From contig NZ_JAEHGD010000001.1 in the NCBI RefSeq assembly GCF_016097405.1, forward strand, positions 704,345-768,344: DNA of 64,000 nt, read 5' to 3'. Source of the DNA: a methane-oxidizing endosymbiont of Gigantopelta aegis. Lineage in GTDB: Bacteria; Pseudomonadota; Gammaproteobacteria; Methylococcales; Methylomonadaceae. Shown piece by piece: positions 36,447 through 47,094 of this stretch. Under the pieces are notes generated by a model, which searched no databases, was not told where the DNA came from, and worked only from the letters and a program-made list of their open reading frames with translations. Every line of letters starts with the position of its first letter. Positions within the stretch are counted from its first letter, which is position 1. The position numbers and the translations under genes were made by a program.

Positions 36447-36660
36447 CTTAACCCAGCCTTGCCATTATCGTGCCATACACTTATAACAACTAATCAACGT
36501 AATACAGTCACTTACGCCGTAAATACATCCTTGTAGGCTTGAATGCAACATCCATGTCACAAACACTTCTTCCACAAGCAACTGATATTAAAATAGTTTT
36601 TGTTTAATTACGCTGAATAGTTACCACGCATAAATCTATTACTAGCAAAACTGGGTTAAG
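36447..36660. repeat. MITE-like repeat, copy 2 (TTAACCC ends)
   Basis: A 214-base element with clear terminal inverted repeats: CTTAACCCAGCCTTGCCA at the left and, reversed, CTTAACCCAGTTTTGCTA at the right. The right-hand TTAA supplies the stop codon of the minus-strand GGDEF-EAL gene. The core 36504-36560 is the reverse complement of the core of copy 1. No coding capacity, so it would need a transposase in trans. Confidence 0.75.
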
Positions 36661-38509
36661 ATTCGGATATATCTTGCTTTAAACGCTGTTCAAAATCCTG
36701 TGCCGACAAAGGGGGTGAAAAATAATAACCTTGCAATAAATCACAGCCTTCATCGGCTAAAAAATCATGTTGCTCCTGAGTCTCAACCCCCTCGGCAATC
36801 ACATTGAGTGCCAGATTGTGCCCCATGGTGATAATGGTTTTTGCGATAATCATATCGTTCTTATCTGTCGGAATATCCTTAACGAAAGAGCGGTCAATTT
36901 TTAAAGTTGAGATGGGTAGGCTTTTAAGTTGTGCCAGCGATGAATGCCCAGTACCAAAATCGTCCATAGAAATCTTGATACCCAGCGTTTTAAGGGAATT
37001 GAGTTCAGTTAAATCCAATTGCTGCATAATCAGGCTCTCGGTGACCTCTAATTCCAATTGCGACACGGGAAAACCTAATTCATTTAATTTTCTTTGCATT
37101 TTTTCAGCAAACCCTGGCACCAGTTGCTTGACCGATAAATTGATTGCCAAAATAAATTTGGGCAAGCCCGCCTGCCACCAGTTCAAGCATTGCCGACATG
37201 CCATATCGATGACCTGCCAGCCAAGCGCCTCAATCACCCCTGACTGTTCTGCTACCGGGATAAACTCTAGTGGCGAAACCACTGTTCCATCGGGCTTTAT
37301 CCAGCGCACTAGAGCCTCGGTTCCCACCAATTCATTCGCACAGGTGTATTGAGGTTGATAATAAACCTGAAATTCGGCATTGTCTAAAGCCTGCCGCAAA
37401 CTTGAAACCAACTCCAAGCGTTGTTTTGCCTGTATCGTCAGATCATGCTGATAAAAACAATATTGCCCTACACCCTCCGCTTTTGCCTTAAACATGGCTG
37501 TATTAGCGTTGCGCAGTAAATCAATATAATTTTTACCATCATCAGGATAAATACTAACCCCCATACTGGCCGATAACGAAAAATCAACATGCTTATATCG
37601 GTAACACTGCGTCAATGTGTGCTGAATTTGCTGGCATATTGCCTCGACTTGTTCTTTATCTTCAATATTTTCTAGCAGAATAGCGAATTCATTACCCCCC
37701 GAACGGGCAAAAAAGACATCTTCCCCTAAAACCTGAATAATTTGCTGGCAAACATACATAATCAGCTGATCACCGGCTTCATAGCCTTGGAGTTCATTGA
37801 TGTCTTTAAAGCGATCTAAATCCAACAATAACAGTGCCAACTTTTGCTGTTTCTGCTGCGCTTGTTCGATACATTTTTCAAGCCGCAACAACAAACTATG
37901 TCGATTCGGACGTTGTGTCAGATGATCTTGATAAAATGACTGCCATAACTTTTCTTGTTCTTTTTGCCGTTTTATGACCACACTGGCAACAATCGCACAG
38001 GTTTCCAAAACCTTTTTATGAAACAATGACGGCGCCCCTTCCTCTAAATGCGACAAAGCAAACGACCCCACGACATCTTGATCAACATAAATAGGATTTG
38101 ACCAACAGGCCGCAACATTGAAGTTTATGGCAAACAAACGAAAGGCTTCGCCTTGCCAGCGAATATCATTTTTCGTCGATGCCACATATTGTGGAATTTT
38201 CTTAAATACCGCCGTCCCGCAACTCCCGGCCTGAGGCCCTGGCTGCAAACCACAAAGCTGATTGACCGCATCAGGCGGCAGCGATGGCGCGGCGACCACA
38301 TTAAGAGCGTTTTTTTCGTCATTGAATAGCATGACCGAGGCTAAAGAACCTGTTACTAATTTTTCAGCCAATAAACACAAATCATTTAAAACAGCTTCAA
38401 AATTAATTTCGGTCGTCGCCAATTGCCCCATAATATCTCGTTGCAATGTCAACAAAGATTCAGCTTGTTTGCTACTGATTTCGGTATTGGTGGCTAAGTA
38501 TGAGTCCAT
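36656..38509 (-). CDS. GAF-GGDEF-EAL protein, probable cyclic di-GMP phosphodiesterase
   Basis: A 617-residue cytoplasmic protein. Residues about 20-185 are a GAF sensor domain, 195-355 a GGDEF domain and 365-610 an EAL domain. The diguanylate cyclase motif reads GGNEF (271-275) instead of GGDEF, so synthesis is doubtful. The EAL domain has all key elements: EALVRW (398-403), the Asn of INLSVKQL, LEVTES, DDFGTG (516-521) and VIAEGVET. It therefore probably degrades cyclic di-GMP in response to a GAF ligand. Single gene. Its stop lies in the end of a MITE-like repeat. A PilZ effector is encoded at 61.3 kb. Confidence 0.9.
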   Translation of the reverse strand: MDSYLATNTEISSKQAESLLTLQRDIMGQLATTEINFEAVLNDLCLLAEKLVTGSLASVMLFNDEKNALNVVAAPSLPPDAVNQLCGLQPGPQAGSCGTAVFKKIPQYVASTKNDIRWQGEAFRLFAINFNVAACWSNPIYVDQDVVGSFALSHLEEGAPSLFHKKVLETCAIVASVVIKRQKEQEKLWQSFYQDHLTQRPNRHSLLLRLEKCIEQAQQKQQKLALLLLDLDRFKDINELQGYEAGDQLIMYVCQQIIQVLGEDVFFARSGGNEFAILLENIEDKEQVEAICQQIQHTLTQCYRYKHVDFSLSASMGVSIYPDDGKNYIDLLRNANTAMFKAKAEGVGQYCFYQHDLTIQAKQRLELVSSLRQALDNAEFQVYYQPQYTCANELVGTEALVRWIKPDGTVVSPLEFIPVAEQSGVIEALGWQVIDMACRQCLNWWQAGLPKFILAINLSVKQLVPGFAEKMQRKLNELGFPVSQLELEVTESLIMQQLDLTELNSLKTLGIKISMDDFGTGHSSLAQLKSLPISTLKIDRSFVKDIPTDKNDMIIAKTIITMGHNLALNVIAEGVETQEQHDFLADEGCDLLQGYYFSPPLSAQDFEQRLKQDISES

Positions 38510-38535
38510 ATTTAATGATATTTAAAATGTTTTTT

Positions 38536-38570
38536 AACCTGAATCTGTGATTTCAAGGCAGATTCAGGTT
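38536..38570. promoter_or_regulatory. 12-base inverted repeat between divergent GGDEF-EAL gene and hisB
   Basis: Perfect arms AACCTGAATCTG and CAGATTCAGGTT with an 11-base spacer in the 188-base divergent gap. There is no T-run in either direction, so it is not a standard terminator. It may be a regulator site. The rest of the gap is AT-rich and should hold the promoters. Confidence 0.4.
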
Positions 38571-38697
38571 TAAACCATACCTAATAGGCGGTTTTTGTAC
38601 CTCTAAAGATAGACCATAAGTAGCAAATCCTGCAATAACCTTGTTTTTAAATTTGTTTTTATGGCAAATTACAAGGCTTTAATTTACAATTCCCGCT

Positions 38698-39291
38698 ATG
38701 ACTTCTCGTACAGCCGAAATTGAGCGTAACACGCTTGAAACACAAATCCGCCTATCCATCAATCTTGATGGTCAAGGCCAGTCTAGTTTTGAAACTGGCG
38801 TACCATTTTTAGATCATATGTTGGATCAAATCGCCCGTCATGGACTGATCGACATGACCGTTGTGGCAAAAGGTGACCTTGAAATCGACGCCCACCATAC
38901 CGTTGAAGATATTGGTATTACGCTTGGCCAGGCATTTGCCAAAGCGCTGGGCGATAAAAAAGGCATTTTTCGTTATGGCCATGCCTATGTGCCACTGGAT
39001 GAATCCTTATCTCGCGTTGTTGTCGATTTTTCCGGGCGCCCCGGCTTGTTTTACCAGGTCGAATTTAAACGCGCCATGATTGGCCAATTCGACGTTGATT
39101 TATTCCGTGAATTTTTCCAGGGCTTTGTCAATCATGCCGGTGTCAGCCTGCATATTGACAATTTAAAGGCCGGTAACGCCCATCATATTGCCGAAACTGT
39201 GTTTAAAGCCTTTGGCCGCGCGGTTCGGCAGGCGATTACCCTAGACCCTCGCATGGCAGGCATGATGCCTTCCACCAAAGGATGTTTATAA
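38698..39291 (+). CDS. hisB: Imidazoleglycerol-phosphate dehydratase
   Basis: A 197-residue, monofunctional HisB without the N-terminal histidinol phosphatase found in enterics. Metal-binding His-rich motifs [11 protein letters not shown] and [16 protein letters not shown], plus [16 protein letters not shown], are intact. It dehydrates IGP to imidazole acetol phosphate. First gene of hisBHAFI. Confidence 0.97.
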   Translation: MTSRTAEIERNTLETQIRLSINLDGQGQSSFETGVPFLDHMLDQIARHGLIDMTVVAKGDLEIDAHHTVEDIGITLGQAFAKALGDKKGIFRYGHAYVPLDESLSRVVVDFSGRPGLFYQVEFKRAMIGQFDVDLFREFFQGFVNHAGVSLHIDNLKAGNAHHIAETVFKAFGRAVRQAITLDPRMAGMMPSTKGCL

Positions 39292-39318
39292 CCTTAAAGA
39301 CTTAAACCCCAGCCAGCT

Positions 39319-39960
39319 ATGTCAAGCGTTGCCGTTATTGATTACGGAATGGGCAATCTGCATTCGATTGCTAAAGCATTACAACATGCCGATTCCCGTG
39401 TAAAAGTCGTCCTAGCGTCCGATTCTGCCAGCATTCTCAAGGCTGACCGGATCGTTTTTCCCGGTGTCGGCGGTATGCGTGACTGCATGCAAGCATTAAC
39501 TCAAACCGGTCTTGCCGACACCATTATCCAGGCCGCGACAAGCAAACCTTTCTTAGGGATTTGCTTAGGTATGCAGGCCTTGTTGAGCGATAGCGAAGAA
39601 AACCAACACACCGATTGCTTAGGCCTTATTCCAGGTCATGTTGTCCGCTTTCCACAGAAGTTAACGGACAAGGCTGGAAATACCTTGAAAATCCCCCATA
39701 TGGGCTGGAACCAGGTCAAACAAGTAACACACCCCTTATGGCGTCATATTCCAGATAACAGCCGGTTTTATTTTGTGCATAGTTACTATGCTGTGCCCGA
39801 TAACCCGGCCCATGTTTTTGGTCGCAGCGAATACCCTGAGCCTTTCGTTTGCGCCATTGGCAAAGATAACCTTTTTGCCGTACAGTTCCATCCTGAAAAA
39901 AGCCAAAAGCTAGGCTTGCAGTTGCTGAAAAATTTTCTCAACTGGGATGGCAGCCTCTGA
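39319..39960 (+). CDS. hisH: Imidazole glycerol phosphate synthase, glutaminase subunit
   Basis: A 213-residue class I amidotransferase: oxyanion and nucleophile region [12 protein letters not shown] (catalytic Cys) and the His/Glu pair in [10 protein letters not shown]. It feeds ammonia to HisF, encoded two genes downstream. It follows hisB by 27 bases. Confidence 0.96.
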   Translation: MSSVAVIDYGMGNLHSIAKALQHADSRVKVVLASDSASILKADRIVFPGVGGMRDCMQALTQTGLADTIIQAATSKPFLGICLGMQALLSDSEENQHTDCLGLIPGHVVRFPQKLTDKAGNTLKIPHMGWNQVKQVTHPLWRHIPDNSRFYFVHSYYAVPDNPAHVFGRSEYPEPFVCAIGKDNLFAVQFHPEKSQKLGLQLLKNFLNWDGSL

Positions 39961-39991
39961 CTTTTTCTATCGAGATTACCGAGACACCGTT

Positions 39992-40729
39992 ATGTTATTA
40001 ATTCCCGCTATTGATCTAAAGGACGGAAAATGTGTTCGCCTGCGTCAGGGCAGAATGGAAGACGATACCGTTTTTTCTGAAGACCCGGTTGAAGTGGCTT
40101 CACGTTGGGTCGAGGCTGGTGCCCGCCGTATTCACCTGGTTGACTTGGACGGCGCATTTGCCGGCAAACCGGTCAATGCCGATATTATTCACGCCATTGC
40201 CGACCGCTACCCTGATGTACCCGTCCAAATTGGCGGCGGCATTCGTGATGAAGATACCGTTCAGGAATACCTTAATGCCGGCGTGCAATATGTCATCATC
40301 GGCACTAAAGCAGTCAGTGACCCGATGTTTGTACACGATGTAGCCATGGAATTTCCGGGCCATATCATCGTCGGCCTCGATGCTAAAGATGGCAAGGTTG
40401 CCGTCGATGGCTGGTCTAAACTGTCTCGTCACGACGTCATCGACATGGCGCAGAAATTTGAAGACTATGGTGTTGAAGCCATTATTTATACCGATATTTC
40501 CCGAGATGGCATGATGCAAGGGGTCAATGTCGAAGCCACCGCTAAGCTGGCGCGGGAGATTCGAATCCCGGTTATCGCTTCCGGCGGGATTACCAATATG
40601 GATGATATTCGAGCCCTCGGCAAAGTGGCCGAAGACGGCATCATGGGTGCAATCACTGGCCGAGCCATCTATGAAGGCACACTGGATTTTGCCGAAGCCG
40701 AAAAACTGGCGGAAAGTTTTGCACCATGA
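39992..40729 (+). CDS. hisA: Phosphoribosylformimino-5-aminoimidazole carboxamide ribotide isomerase
   Basis: A 245-residue TIM barrel. It begins [20 protein letters not shown] with the catalytic Asp; [13 protein letters not shown] and [13 protein letters not shown] are the phosphate-binding repeats. It isomerises ProFAR to PRFAR. The ATG was chosen for the family N-terminus; a start 45 bases upstream would overlap hisH. The stop overlaps the hisF ATG by four bases. Confidence 0.97.
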   Translation: MLLIPAIDLKDGKCVRLRQGRMEDDTVFSEDPVEVASRWVEAGARRIHLVDLDGAFAGKPVNADIIHAIADRYPDVPVQIGGGIRDEDTVQEYLNAGVQYVIIGTKAVSDPMFVHDVAMEFPGHIIVGLDAKDGKVAVDGWSKLSRHDVIDMAQKFEDYGVEAIIYTDISRDGMMQGVNVEATAKLAREIRIPVIASGGITNMDDIRALGKVAEDGIMGAITGRAIYEGTLDFAEAEKLAESFAP

Positions 40730-41502
40730 GTTTAGCCAAACGTATTATCCCTTGTCTTGATGTCGATAACGGCCGCGTCGTCAAAGGCGTAAAATTTGTC
40801 GATATTCGTGACGCCGGTGACCCCGTTGAAATCGCCCGCCGTTATGATCGCGAAGGCGCGGATGAAATCACCTTCCTCGACATCACCGCCACCCATGACA
40901 ACCGCGACACCATCGTGCATGTGGTTGAACAAGTCGCCAGCGAAGTCTTTATCCCGCTGACCGTTGGTGGTGGCATCCGCAAGCTTGATGATATTCGCAC
41001 CATGCTGAGCGCCGGCGCCGATAAAGTTGGCATTAACAGTGCCGCCGTATTTAATCCGGAATTTGTCCGCGAGGCCGCAGAAAAATTTGGCTCACAGTGT
41101 ATCGTCGTCGCCATCGATGCCAAAAAAGTCAGCGCCGACAACGAAGCTGATCGCTGGGAAATTTTTACCCACGGCGGCCGCAAACCGACCGGTATCGATG
41201 CCATCGAATGGGCCATCAAAATGACCGATTATGGCGCCGGTGAAATTCTATTGACCAGCATGGATCGTGATGGTACTAAATCCGGCTTTGACCTGGCACT
41301 GACCCGCTCGATCAGCGAAGCGGTTGCAATTCCGGTCATTGCATCTGGCGGCGTCGGTAACCTAGATCATCTGGTCGAAGGCATTATTCAAGGCAAGGCC
41401 GATGCCGTACTAGCGGCCAGTATTTTTCATTTTGCCGAATACAGCATCGAAGAAGCCAAACACCATATGCAAAATAACGGCATTGAGGTTCGTTTGCAAT
41501 GA
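40726..41502 (+). CDS. hisF: Imidazole glycerol phosphate synthase, cyclase subunit
   Basis: A 258-residue TIM barrel with [50 protein letters not shown] (catalytic Asp) and [14 protein letters not shown]. With HisH it makes IGP and AICAR. Overlaps hisA and hisI by four bases each. Confidence 0.97.
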   Translation: MSLAKRIIPCLDVDNGRVVKGVKFVDIRDAGDPVEIARRYDREGADEITFLDITATHDNRDTIVHVVEQVASEVFIPLTVGGGIRKLDDIRTMLSAGADKVGINSAAVFNPEFVREAAEKFGSQCIVVAIDAKKVSADNEADRWEIFTHGGRKPTGIDAIEWAIKMTDYGAGEILLTSMDRDGTKSGFDLALTRSISEAVAIPVIASGGVGNLDHLVEGIIQGKADAVLAASIFHFAEYSIEEAKHHMQNNGIEVRLQ

Positions 41503-41888
41503 ACGCAAGCTGGCTGGATGAGATTCGCTGGAACGACGATGGCCTGGTTCCTGTCATTGCACAATCGGCTAAAACTGGCCGCGTCGTGATGTTTGCCTGG
41601 ATGAATCGGGAGGCATTAGAGCTGACAGCGCAACACGGCTACGCGGTATATTGGTCACGTTCACGGCAGAGACTCTGGCGCAAGGGGGAAGAGTCGGGGC
41701 ATCGACAAAAAGTACTCGATATCCGTATCGATTGCGATAAAGATGTTATCCTGCTTGAAATTGAACAAGAAGGTGGTATCGCCTGTCATACCGGACGGGA
41801 AAGCTGTTTTTATCACCGCCTAAAGCAGAACCGCTGGGAAGCTGTTGATCCAGTATTAAAAGACCCAGGCGTGATTTATCAAAAATAA
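41499..41888 (+). CDS. hisI: Phosphoribosyl-AMP cyclohydrolase
   Basis: A 129-residue monofunctional HisI without the HisE domain. [39 protein letters not shown] and [14 protein letters not shown] contain the metal-binding Asp and Cys residues. It opens the adenine ring of PR-AMP. Last his gene here; hisE is not adjacent. Overlaps hisF by four bases. Confidence 0.96.
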   Translation: MNASWLDEIRWNDDGLVPVIAQSAKTGRVVMFAWMNREALELTAQHGYAVYWSRSRQRLWRKGEESGHRQKVLDIRIDCDKDVILLEIEQEGGIACHTGRESCFYHRLKQNRWEAVDPVLKDPGVIYQK

Positions 41889-41900
41889 ATACCCTCCATT

Positions 41901-42323
41901 ATGAAAACTCCTGAATTAAACCGTCTGTTATCATTAAAAAAAGGCATTAAAATCACGCATATGGCCATTTTGGCTGTATCGATTCTAGTGGCATCCTTTC
42001 TATTTACTGGTAATAAAATTGCCCTATTTGAAGAATCTATCGACTATGAATTAACCCGCGCAATCTTACAGGCCATTGAAGAGCAAAACAAAGATAAACA
42101 ACTTGAGTATGCAGAATCCAAACCCATTATTAAGTCACTCAAAAAACCGTTAAGGGATTTTGAATATAATCTATATAGAAACCGCACCCGCGCCTTAGGA
42201 TACCTGACCATCATAAAACAGCGCTTTAAATATTTACGCTACAAAGACCTTGATACATCCGCCGCAGAAAACATATTACGCAATGCGGCCGACCAAGCCA
42301 ATCTATCCTCAAAAAACGAGTGA
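41901..42323 (+). CDS. Single-pass membrane protein of unknown function
   Basis: A 140-residue protein with a basic N-terminus, one membrane segment (about residues 21-37, MAILAVSILVASFLFTG) and a charged helical remainder (EESIDYELTRAILQAIEEQNKDKQ; YNLYRNRTRALGYLTIIKQRFKYLRY). No family recognised. Positioned 12 bases after hisI and 15 bases before priA, so probably co-transcribed with the his genes, without evidence of a role in histidine synthesis. Confidence 0.65.
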   Translation: MKTPELNRLLSLKKGIKITHMAILAVSILVASFLFTGNKIALFEESIDYELTRAILQAIEEQNKDKQLEYAESKPIIKSLKKPLRDFEYNLYRNRTRALGYLTIIKQRFKYLRYKDLDTSAAENILRNAADQANLSSKNE

Positions 42324-42338
42324 GATTCCCTCTGATTC

Positions 42339-44564
42339 ATGGCTAATAACGCCCATGTACCGGCGTCTATTGCGCGCATTGCCATCCCCGTCCCATTAAA
42401 CCGGCTGTTTGACTACCGCTTGCCCTCCGAACTTAACCCGGTTGAGCTCAAACCTGGTATCCGAATACGCGTTCCTTTTGGCAAAACCCATAAAATTGGC
42501 ATCCTGCTCAGTGTCGAAAAAGACACTAATATCCCCGCGCATCGCCTAAAAGACATTACCGAAATACTGGATACACAGCCTATTTTCTCTGATCAACACA
42601 TCCTGTTACTCAAATGGGCCAGTCGCTACTACCATCATCCCATTGGCGATGTGTTTCAAACCGCATTGCCGTTAGCACTGCGCAAAGGAAAACCGGCTCA
42701 AATCACCACCGAAAAATATTATTGTTTAACCAAAAGCGGGATTAGCACTACACCAGAAACACTTAAACGAGCCAAGCGCCAACAAGCCCTGCTGTGTTGG
42801 TTTAAGCAAAGCAACGGCGTTGCCAGCGCCCAGCAATTACGCGACTGGCATAGCAACTGGCGCCCTGTACTCAAAGGCCTGATCGACAAACAACTGGTCG
42901 AAGAAAGTACCTATCGCCCGCCCGCCTCGGATAAAAATCTCCTCAATCAAACCGCTTTAGCAGCAAATTCTAAGCAACAATACGCCATCGACCATATCTG
43001 CCAACAATTAGATGATTTTCATGCCTATTTACTTGAAGGTGTGACTGGCAGCGGTAAAACCGAAGTCTATTTACAGGTAATTGAACAGGTTCTTAAAAAA
43101 CAACGGCAAGTTCTGGTGTTATTGCCTGAAATAACCCTGACCCCGCAGTTAGAGCAACGCTTCTGTCAACGCTTCAATGTGCCTATTGTGTCCAGCCATT
43201 CGCGCATGAGCGATAACGAACGCCTGAACGCCTGGCTAAAAATGCGTAGCGGCGACGCTGCCATTCTGCTGGGCACACGTTCGGCACTGTTTACACCACT
43301 TAAAAACCCCGGTCTGATCATTCTGGATGAAGAGCATGACAGCTCCTTCAAACAACAAGAAGGCTTCCGCTTTTCCACCCGCGATGTCGCCTTGGTACAG
43401 GCACGTAATCTCGGCATCCCCATCATATTAGGCTCAGCCACCCCGTCGCTAGAGAGCTTGTATAATGTGCGCCAGGGACGATTGCAATTATTGACGTTAC
43501 CGGCTCGCGCAGGAAAGGCCAGCAAACCGAGCTTTCAATTGCTTGATGTGCGCAACAAAAAAATGCAGGACGGTTTGTCCGCCATGTTAGTGAACGAAAT
43601 CGAACAAACCCTGGCCAAACAGGAGCAAGTACTGCTGTTTTTGAATCGTCGTGGTTTTGCACCGGTACAAATGTGCCACAGTTGCGGCTATGTCTCCCGC
43701 TGCCCGCGTTGCGACGCCAATATGGTCATTCACTTTTCCGACAACAAACTGAGCTGCCACCACTGTGGCCGGGAACAGGCGTTGAGCATGACCTGCCCGG
43801 CCTGCAAATCGACTCAGTTACAGGCCGTCGGCCGTGGCACCGAGCGGGTTGAACAAACGCTGAATCAACTCTTCCCGGACAAGACCATCATTCGTCTAGA
43901 TCGTGACAGCACCCAGCGTAAAGGCACACTGGAAAAGTATTTGACCCAAATCAATCAAGGCCAGGCCGATATTATTTTAGGGACGCAAATGCTGGCAAAA
44001 GGCCACCATTTCCCCAATGTCACGCTGGTGGCGATTCTCGATGTCGATAGCGGCCTGTTCAGCATCGATTTTCATAGTGCCGAAAAAATGGCCCAGATGA
44101 TTATTCAAGTTGCTGGACGCGCAGGCCGCGCCGAAAAACCCGGCAAAGTCTTGCTGCAAACGCATCACCCCGACCATCCTTTACTGGTCACCATCTTGAA
44201 ACAAGGTTATCCGGCTTTTGCAACAGCTGCCCTGGCTGAACGCCAGCAAGCAGGCCTTCCACCCTACAGTTTTCAGGCGCTATTGCGGATACAAGCCGGC
44301 AACACACAAGCCCCGCAGCAATTTCTACAAGAACTTATCGAACGTATCCGCCCCGATACGCCGGCTGATGTTATGATTTTAGGCCCGGTTCCTGCACCAA
44401 TGGCTAAAAAGGCCGGCCAATTTCGCTATCAGCTGTTATTACAAAGCTCACATCGAAAAGCCTTGCATAAGCTATTGGATACTCTGATCCTGACCATTGA
44501 AACCTTAAAATCTGCCCACAAAATTCGCTGGTCCTTAGATGTCGACCCGGTCGGCCTTTATTAG
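42339..44564 (+). CDS. priA: Primosomal protein N' (replication restart helicase)
   Basis: A 741-residue PriA. N-terminal 3'-end-binding domain (VPLNRLFDYRLP), Walker A GVTGSGKTEVYLQ, DEEH box LDEEHDSSFK, and the zinc-binding insert with eight Cys (CHSCGYVSRCPRCD...CHHCG...CPACKS). Late helicase motifs ILGTQMLAKGHHFPNVTLV and QVAGRAGRAEKPG follow. It reloads the replisome at stalled forks. Starts 15 bases after the small membrane protein gene. Confidence 0.96.
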   Translation: MANNAHVPASIARIAIPVPLNRLFDYRLPSELNPVELKPGIRIRVPFGKTHKIGILLSVEKDTNIPAHRLKDITEILDTQPIFSDQHILLLKWASRYYHHPIGDVFQTALPLALRKGKPAQITTEKYYCLTKSGISTTPETLKRAKRQQALLCWFKQSNGVASAQQLRDWHSNWRPVLKGLIDKQLVEESTYRPPASDKNLLNQTALAANSKQQYAIDHICQQLDDFHAYLLEGVTGSGKTEVYLQVIEQVLKKQRQVLVLLPEITLTPQLEQRFCQRFNVPIVSSHSRMSDNERLNAWLKMRSGDAAILLGTRSALFTPLKNPGLIILDEEHDSSFKQQEGFRFSTRDVALVQARNLGIPIILGSATPSLESLYNVRQGRLQLLTLPARAGKASKPSFQLLDVRNKKMQDGLSAMLVNEIEQTLAKQEQVLLFLNRRGFAPVQMCHSCGYVSRCPRCDANMVIHFSDNKLSCHHCGREQALSMTCPACKSTQLQAVGRGTERVEQTLNQLFPDKTIIRLDRDSTQRKGTLEKYLTQINQGQADIILGTQMLAKGHHFPNVTLVAILDVDSGLFSIDFHSAEKMAQMIIQVAGRAGRAEKPGKVLLQTHHPDHPLLVTILKQGYPAFATAALAERQQAGLPPYSFQALLRIQAGNTQAPQQFLQELIERIRPDTPADVMILGPVPAPMAKKAGQFRYQLLLQSSHRKALHKLLDTLILTIETLKSAHKIRWSLDVDPVGLY

Positions 44565-44672
44565 TCCACCCGATTCATGGATAATACGCGGTTATTTGTA
44601 TTTTTCAGTTCAGGTCAGATGGCATTCGCAAATCGTTGCCACACTGACTTGCCAAACTTTATATAAAAAACC

Positions 44673-46430
44673 ATGAAACAAACCCTGGAAGCTCTGCTTG
44701 AACAGGCACTTGATGATTTGAAATCACAGGCCGCCGTACCTCAAGATTTAACCCTGAAGCCGAGTGTTGAACGGACACGTGATCCACAGCATGGCGATTT
44801 TGCCACCAACCTGGCCATGATGCTGGCAAAACCCTGTAAAAGCAATCCGCGCCAACTGGCTGAGCAACTGATTGCGGCGCTGCCTCAAGATGCTCGTATC
44901 GAAAAAGTTGAGATCGCAGGCCCTGGCTTCATCAATTTCTACCTGAACAGCACAGCTCAGTTTGAAGTGGTGCAACAAATTCATGATGCTGGCCAGCGCT
45001 ACGGCTTGAGCCAAATCGGTGCGGGTAAAAAAGTGCAGGTTGAATTTGTCTCCGCCAACCCGACAGGCCCTTTACACGTCGGCCACGGCCGTGGCGCCGC
45101 GTATGGCTCTGCCGTAGCGGATTTACTGGAAGCTGTCGGTTTCGAGGTGGAACGTGAATATTATGTCAACGACGCCGGCCGGCAAATGGATATTCTGGCG
45201 ACCAGCATCTGGCTACGCTATCTGGAAGAATGTGGCGAAGTGGTTCCCTTCCCCAGCAACGGTTATCGCGGCGAATATGTGCGGGAAATTGCTGTGCAGC
45301 TGCATAACAGCGTCGGCAATGAATATCGCCGTCCGGCTGAATTGATTCTCGAAGATATCCCGGCCGATGAACCTCAGGGCGGCGACAAGGAAAAACATAT
45401 CGACGCCTTGATCGAGCGCACGCAAACCTTGCTCGGCTCACAATACGATGATGTTTTTCAAGCCGGCCTGAAACAGATTCTGGAGGATATTCGCCAAGAC
45501 CTGGAAGAATTTGGCGTCAGCTATCAAAACTGGTTTTCAGAGCGCTCCCTGATGGATTCCGGTGCAGTTGAAAATGCCTTGCAAAAACTCGATGAGGCCG
45601 GTTTTCTGTACGAAAAAGAAGGCGCAAAATGGTTCGCCTCCAGCAAACTTGGCGACGAAAAAGACCGCGTCGTGGTCCGTGAAAACGGCCAGACCACCTA
45701 TTTCGCCTCGGATATCGCCTACCACTTGAACAAGCTGGAACGCGGTTATGATGAAATCATCAATATCTGGGGGGCGGACCACCACGGCTACATTCCACGG
45801 GTACGCGCAGCATTGAAGGCCTTAGGCGGCGATAACAGCAAGCTTAAAATCCTGCTGGTGCAATTTGCTATTTTATGGCGTGGCGAGGAGAAAGTGCCCA
45901 TGTCCACCCGTGCAGGTGAATTTGTGACCTTGCGTCAGCTCCGCAACGAAGTCGGCAAAGATGCCGCGCGCTTTTTCTATGTAATGCGCAAATCTGAACA
46001 ACACATGGATTTTGACCTGAAACTGGCAACCTCGAAAAGTAACGAAAATCCGGTATATTATGTGCAATATGCGCATGCGCGGGTGTGCAGTGTCTTACGG
46101 CAACTGGATGAAAAAAACCTGCCGCGCGACATACCGCTAGGCATGGAAAACCTGAATCGCTTGACTGAAGAGCACGAATCGGCACTGTTGACGACGCTGT
46201 CAAAATATCCTGAAGTTTTGGAACGGGCAGCATTGCAACATGAACCGCATCAATTGATTCATTATTTGCGTGAACTGGCCAACAATTTCCACACTTATTA
46301 CAACGCCCATCAATTTCTAGTGGACGATGCGGCCTTACGCGATGCCCGGCTGAATCTGATTTGTGCAGTCAAACAAGTCCTCGCGAATGGTTTGAATCTG
46401 TTGAAAATCAATACCCCTGAGGCGATGTAA
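44673..46430 (+). CDS. argS: Arginyl-tRNA synthetase
   Basis: A 585-residue class I synthetase. An Arg-tRNA-synthetase N-terminal domain is followed by the HIGH-like [30 protein letters not shown] and [12 protein letters not shown]; the KMSKS position is the degenerate [10 protein letters not shown] common in ArgRS, and the C-terminal DALR anticodon-binding domain completes it. TAATG overlap with the SPOR gene downstream. Confidence 0.97.
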   Translation: MKQTLEALLEQALDDLKSQAAVPQDLTLKPSVERTRDPQHGDFATNLAMMLAKPCKSNPRQLAEQLIAALPQDARIEKVEIAGPGFINFYLNSTAQFEVVQQIHDAGQRYGLSQIGAGKKVQVEFVSANPTGPLHVGHGRGAAYGSAVADLLEAVGFEVEREYYVNDAGRQMDILATSIWLRYLEECGEVVPFPSNGYRGEYVREIAVQLHNSVGNEYRRPAELILEDIPADEPQGGDKEKHIDALIERTQTLLGSQYDDVFQAGLKQILEDIRQDLEEFGVSYQNWFSERSLMDSGAVENALQKLDEAGFLYEKEGAKWFASSKLGDEKDRVVVRENGQTTYFASDIAYHLNKLERGYDEIINIWGADHHGYIPRVRAALKALGGDNSKLKILLVQFAILWRGEEKVPMSTRAGEFVTLRQLRNEVGKDAARFFYVMRKSEQHMDFDLKLATSKSNENPVYYVQYAHARVCSVLRQLDEKNLPRDIPLGMENLNRLTEEHESALLTTLSKYPEVLERAALQHEPHQLIHYLRELANNFHTYYNAHQFLVDDAALRDARLNLICAVKQVLANGLNLLKINTPEAM

Positions 46431-47008
46431 TGCCGAGAGACTACAAACACCGCGCACAACCGAAAAAAAACCGCAGCAAACAGGTGGCGCCTAAGGTGGC
46501 CTGGTGGAAATGGCTGCTGGTACTGGTATTAATCGCGGCGTTTGTAGGATTTCTCAATTTTTTAAGAACATCGACACCGGCATCGAAAACCGCAACGGAA
46601 ACTCAGCTCACAGCGCCGCATAACACGGCAAAAAAGCCAAAGCCCAAACCCAAAAAACCGGCCAAGAAAACGGAAAAACCACATTTTGAATTTTATACCC
46701 GGCTGCCGAAAGAAACCGTGGTCACCGATTATGAAATCAAAACCCGTGTGCGTGAAGAACGTGTCGGCAAAGCCAAAAAAGCGCAATATCTGATCCAGGC
46801 GGGTTCTTTCCAAAAGTTTTCAGATGCCGACAAACGCCGGGCGCAACTGGCCTTGATGGGCTTTGAATCGCACATCGAGAAAGCCCGTGTCGGCAACACC
46901 GTCTGGCACAGGGTCAAACTCGGGCCATTTTCCCGCCCGTCCGCCGTCACTACGATTCAGACACGACTGAAAAAAGCCGGTATTGATGTCATTATTACTG
47001 AAAAATAA
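46430..47008 (+). CDS. SPOR domain membrane protein (FtsN-like)
   Basis: A 192-residue protein: basic cytoplasmic N-terminus (RDYKHRAQPKKNRSK), one membrane segment (about residues 24-43), a Lys/Pro-rich periplasmic linker and a C-terminal SPOR domain (YLIQAGSFQKFSDADKRRAQL ... GNTVWHRVKLGPF). SPOR domains bind denuded septal peptidoglycan. Its place directly after argS matches the usual gammaproteobacterial gene commonly annotated as FtsN-like. Confidence 0.88.
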   Translation: MPRDYKHRAQPKKNRSKQVAPKVAWWKWLLVLVLIAAFVGFLNFLRTSTPASKTATETQLTAPHNTAKKPKPKPKKPAKKTEKPHFEFYTRLPKETVVTDYEIKTRVREERVGKAKKAQYLIQAGSFQKFSDADKRRAQLALMGFESHIEKARVGNTVWHRVKLGPFSRPSAVTTIQTRLKKAGIDVIITEK

Positions 47009-47035
47009 ATTGCACTTATGAGTTGAATCTAAGAT

Positions 47036-47056
47036 TGATGTTACGCAGACGTAACG
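47036..47056 (+). repeat. TGATGTTACGCAG motif with local inverted repeat
   Basis: TGATGTTACGCAGACGTAAC repeats the core of the 17721 and 47151 repeats; GTTACG and CGTAAC form a short palindrome around CAGA. It begins the 373-base noncoding stretch between the SPOR gene and yidD, which consists of this motif, a 28-base palindrome and repeat copy 2. Confidence 0.5.
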
Positions 47057-47094
47057 TGTTTAATGAATTTACAGCCAAGTTAACCTTAAACCAT

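Noticed and set aside
38536-38570. Terminator for the his or GGDEF-EAL genes
   Set aside because: The hairpin lies upstream of both divergent genes and lacks a T-run in either direction; kept only as a possible operator.
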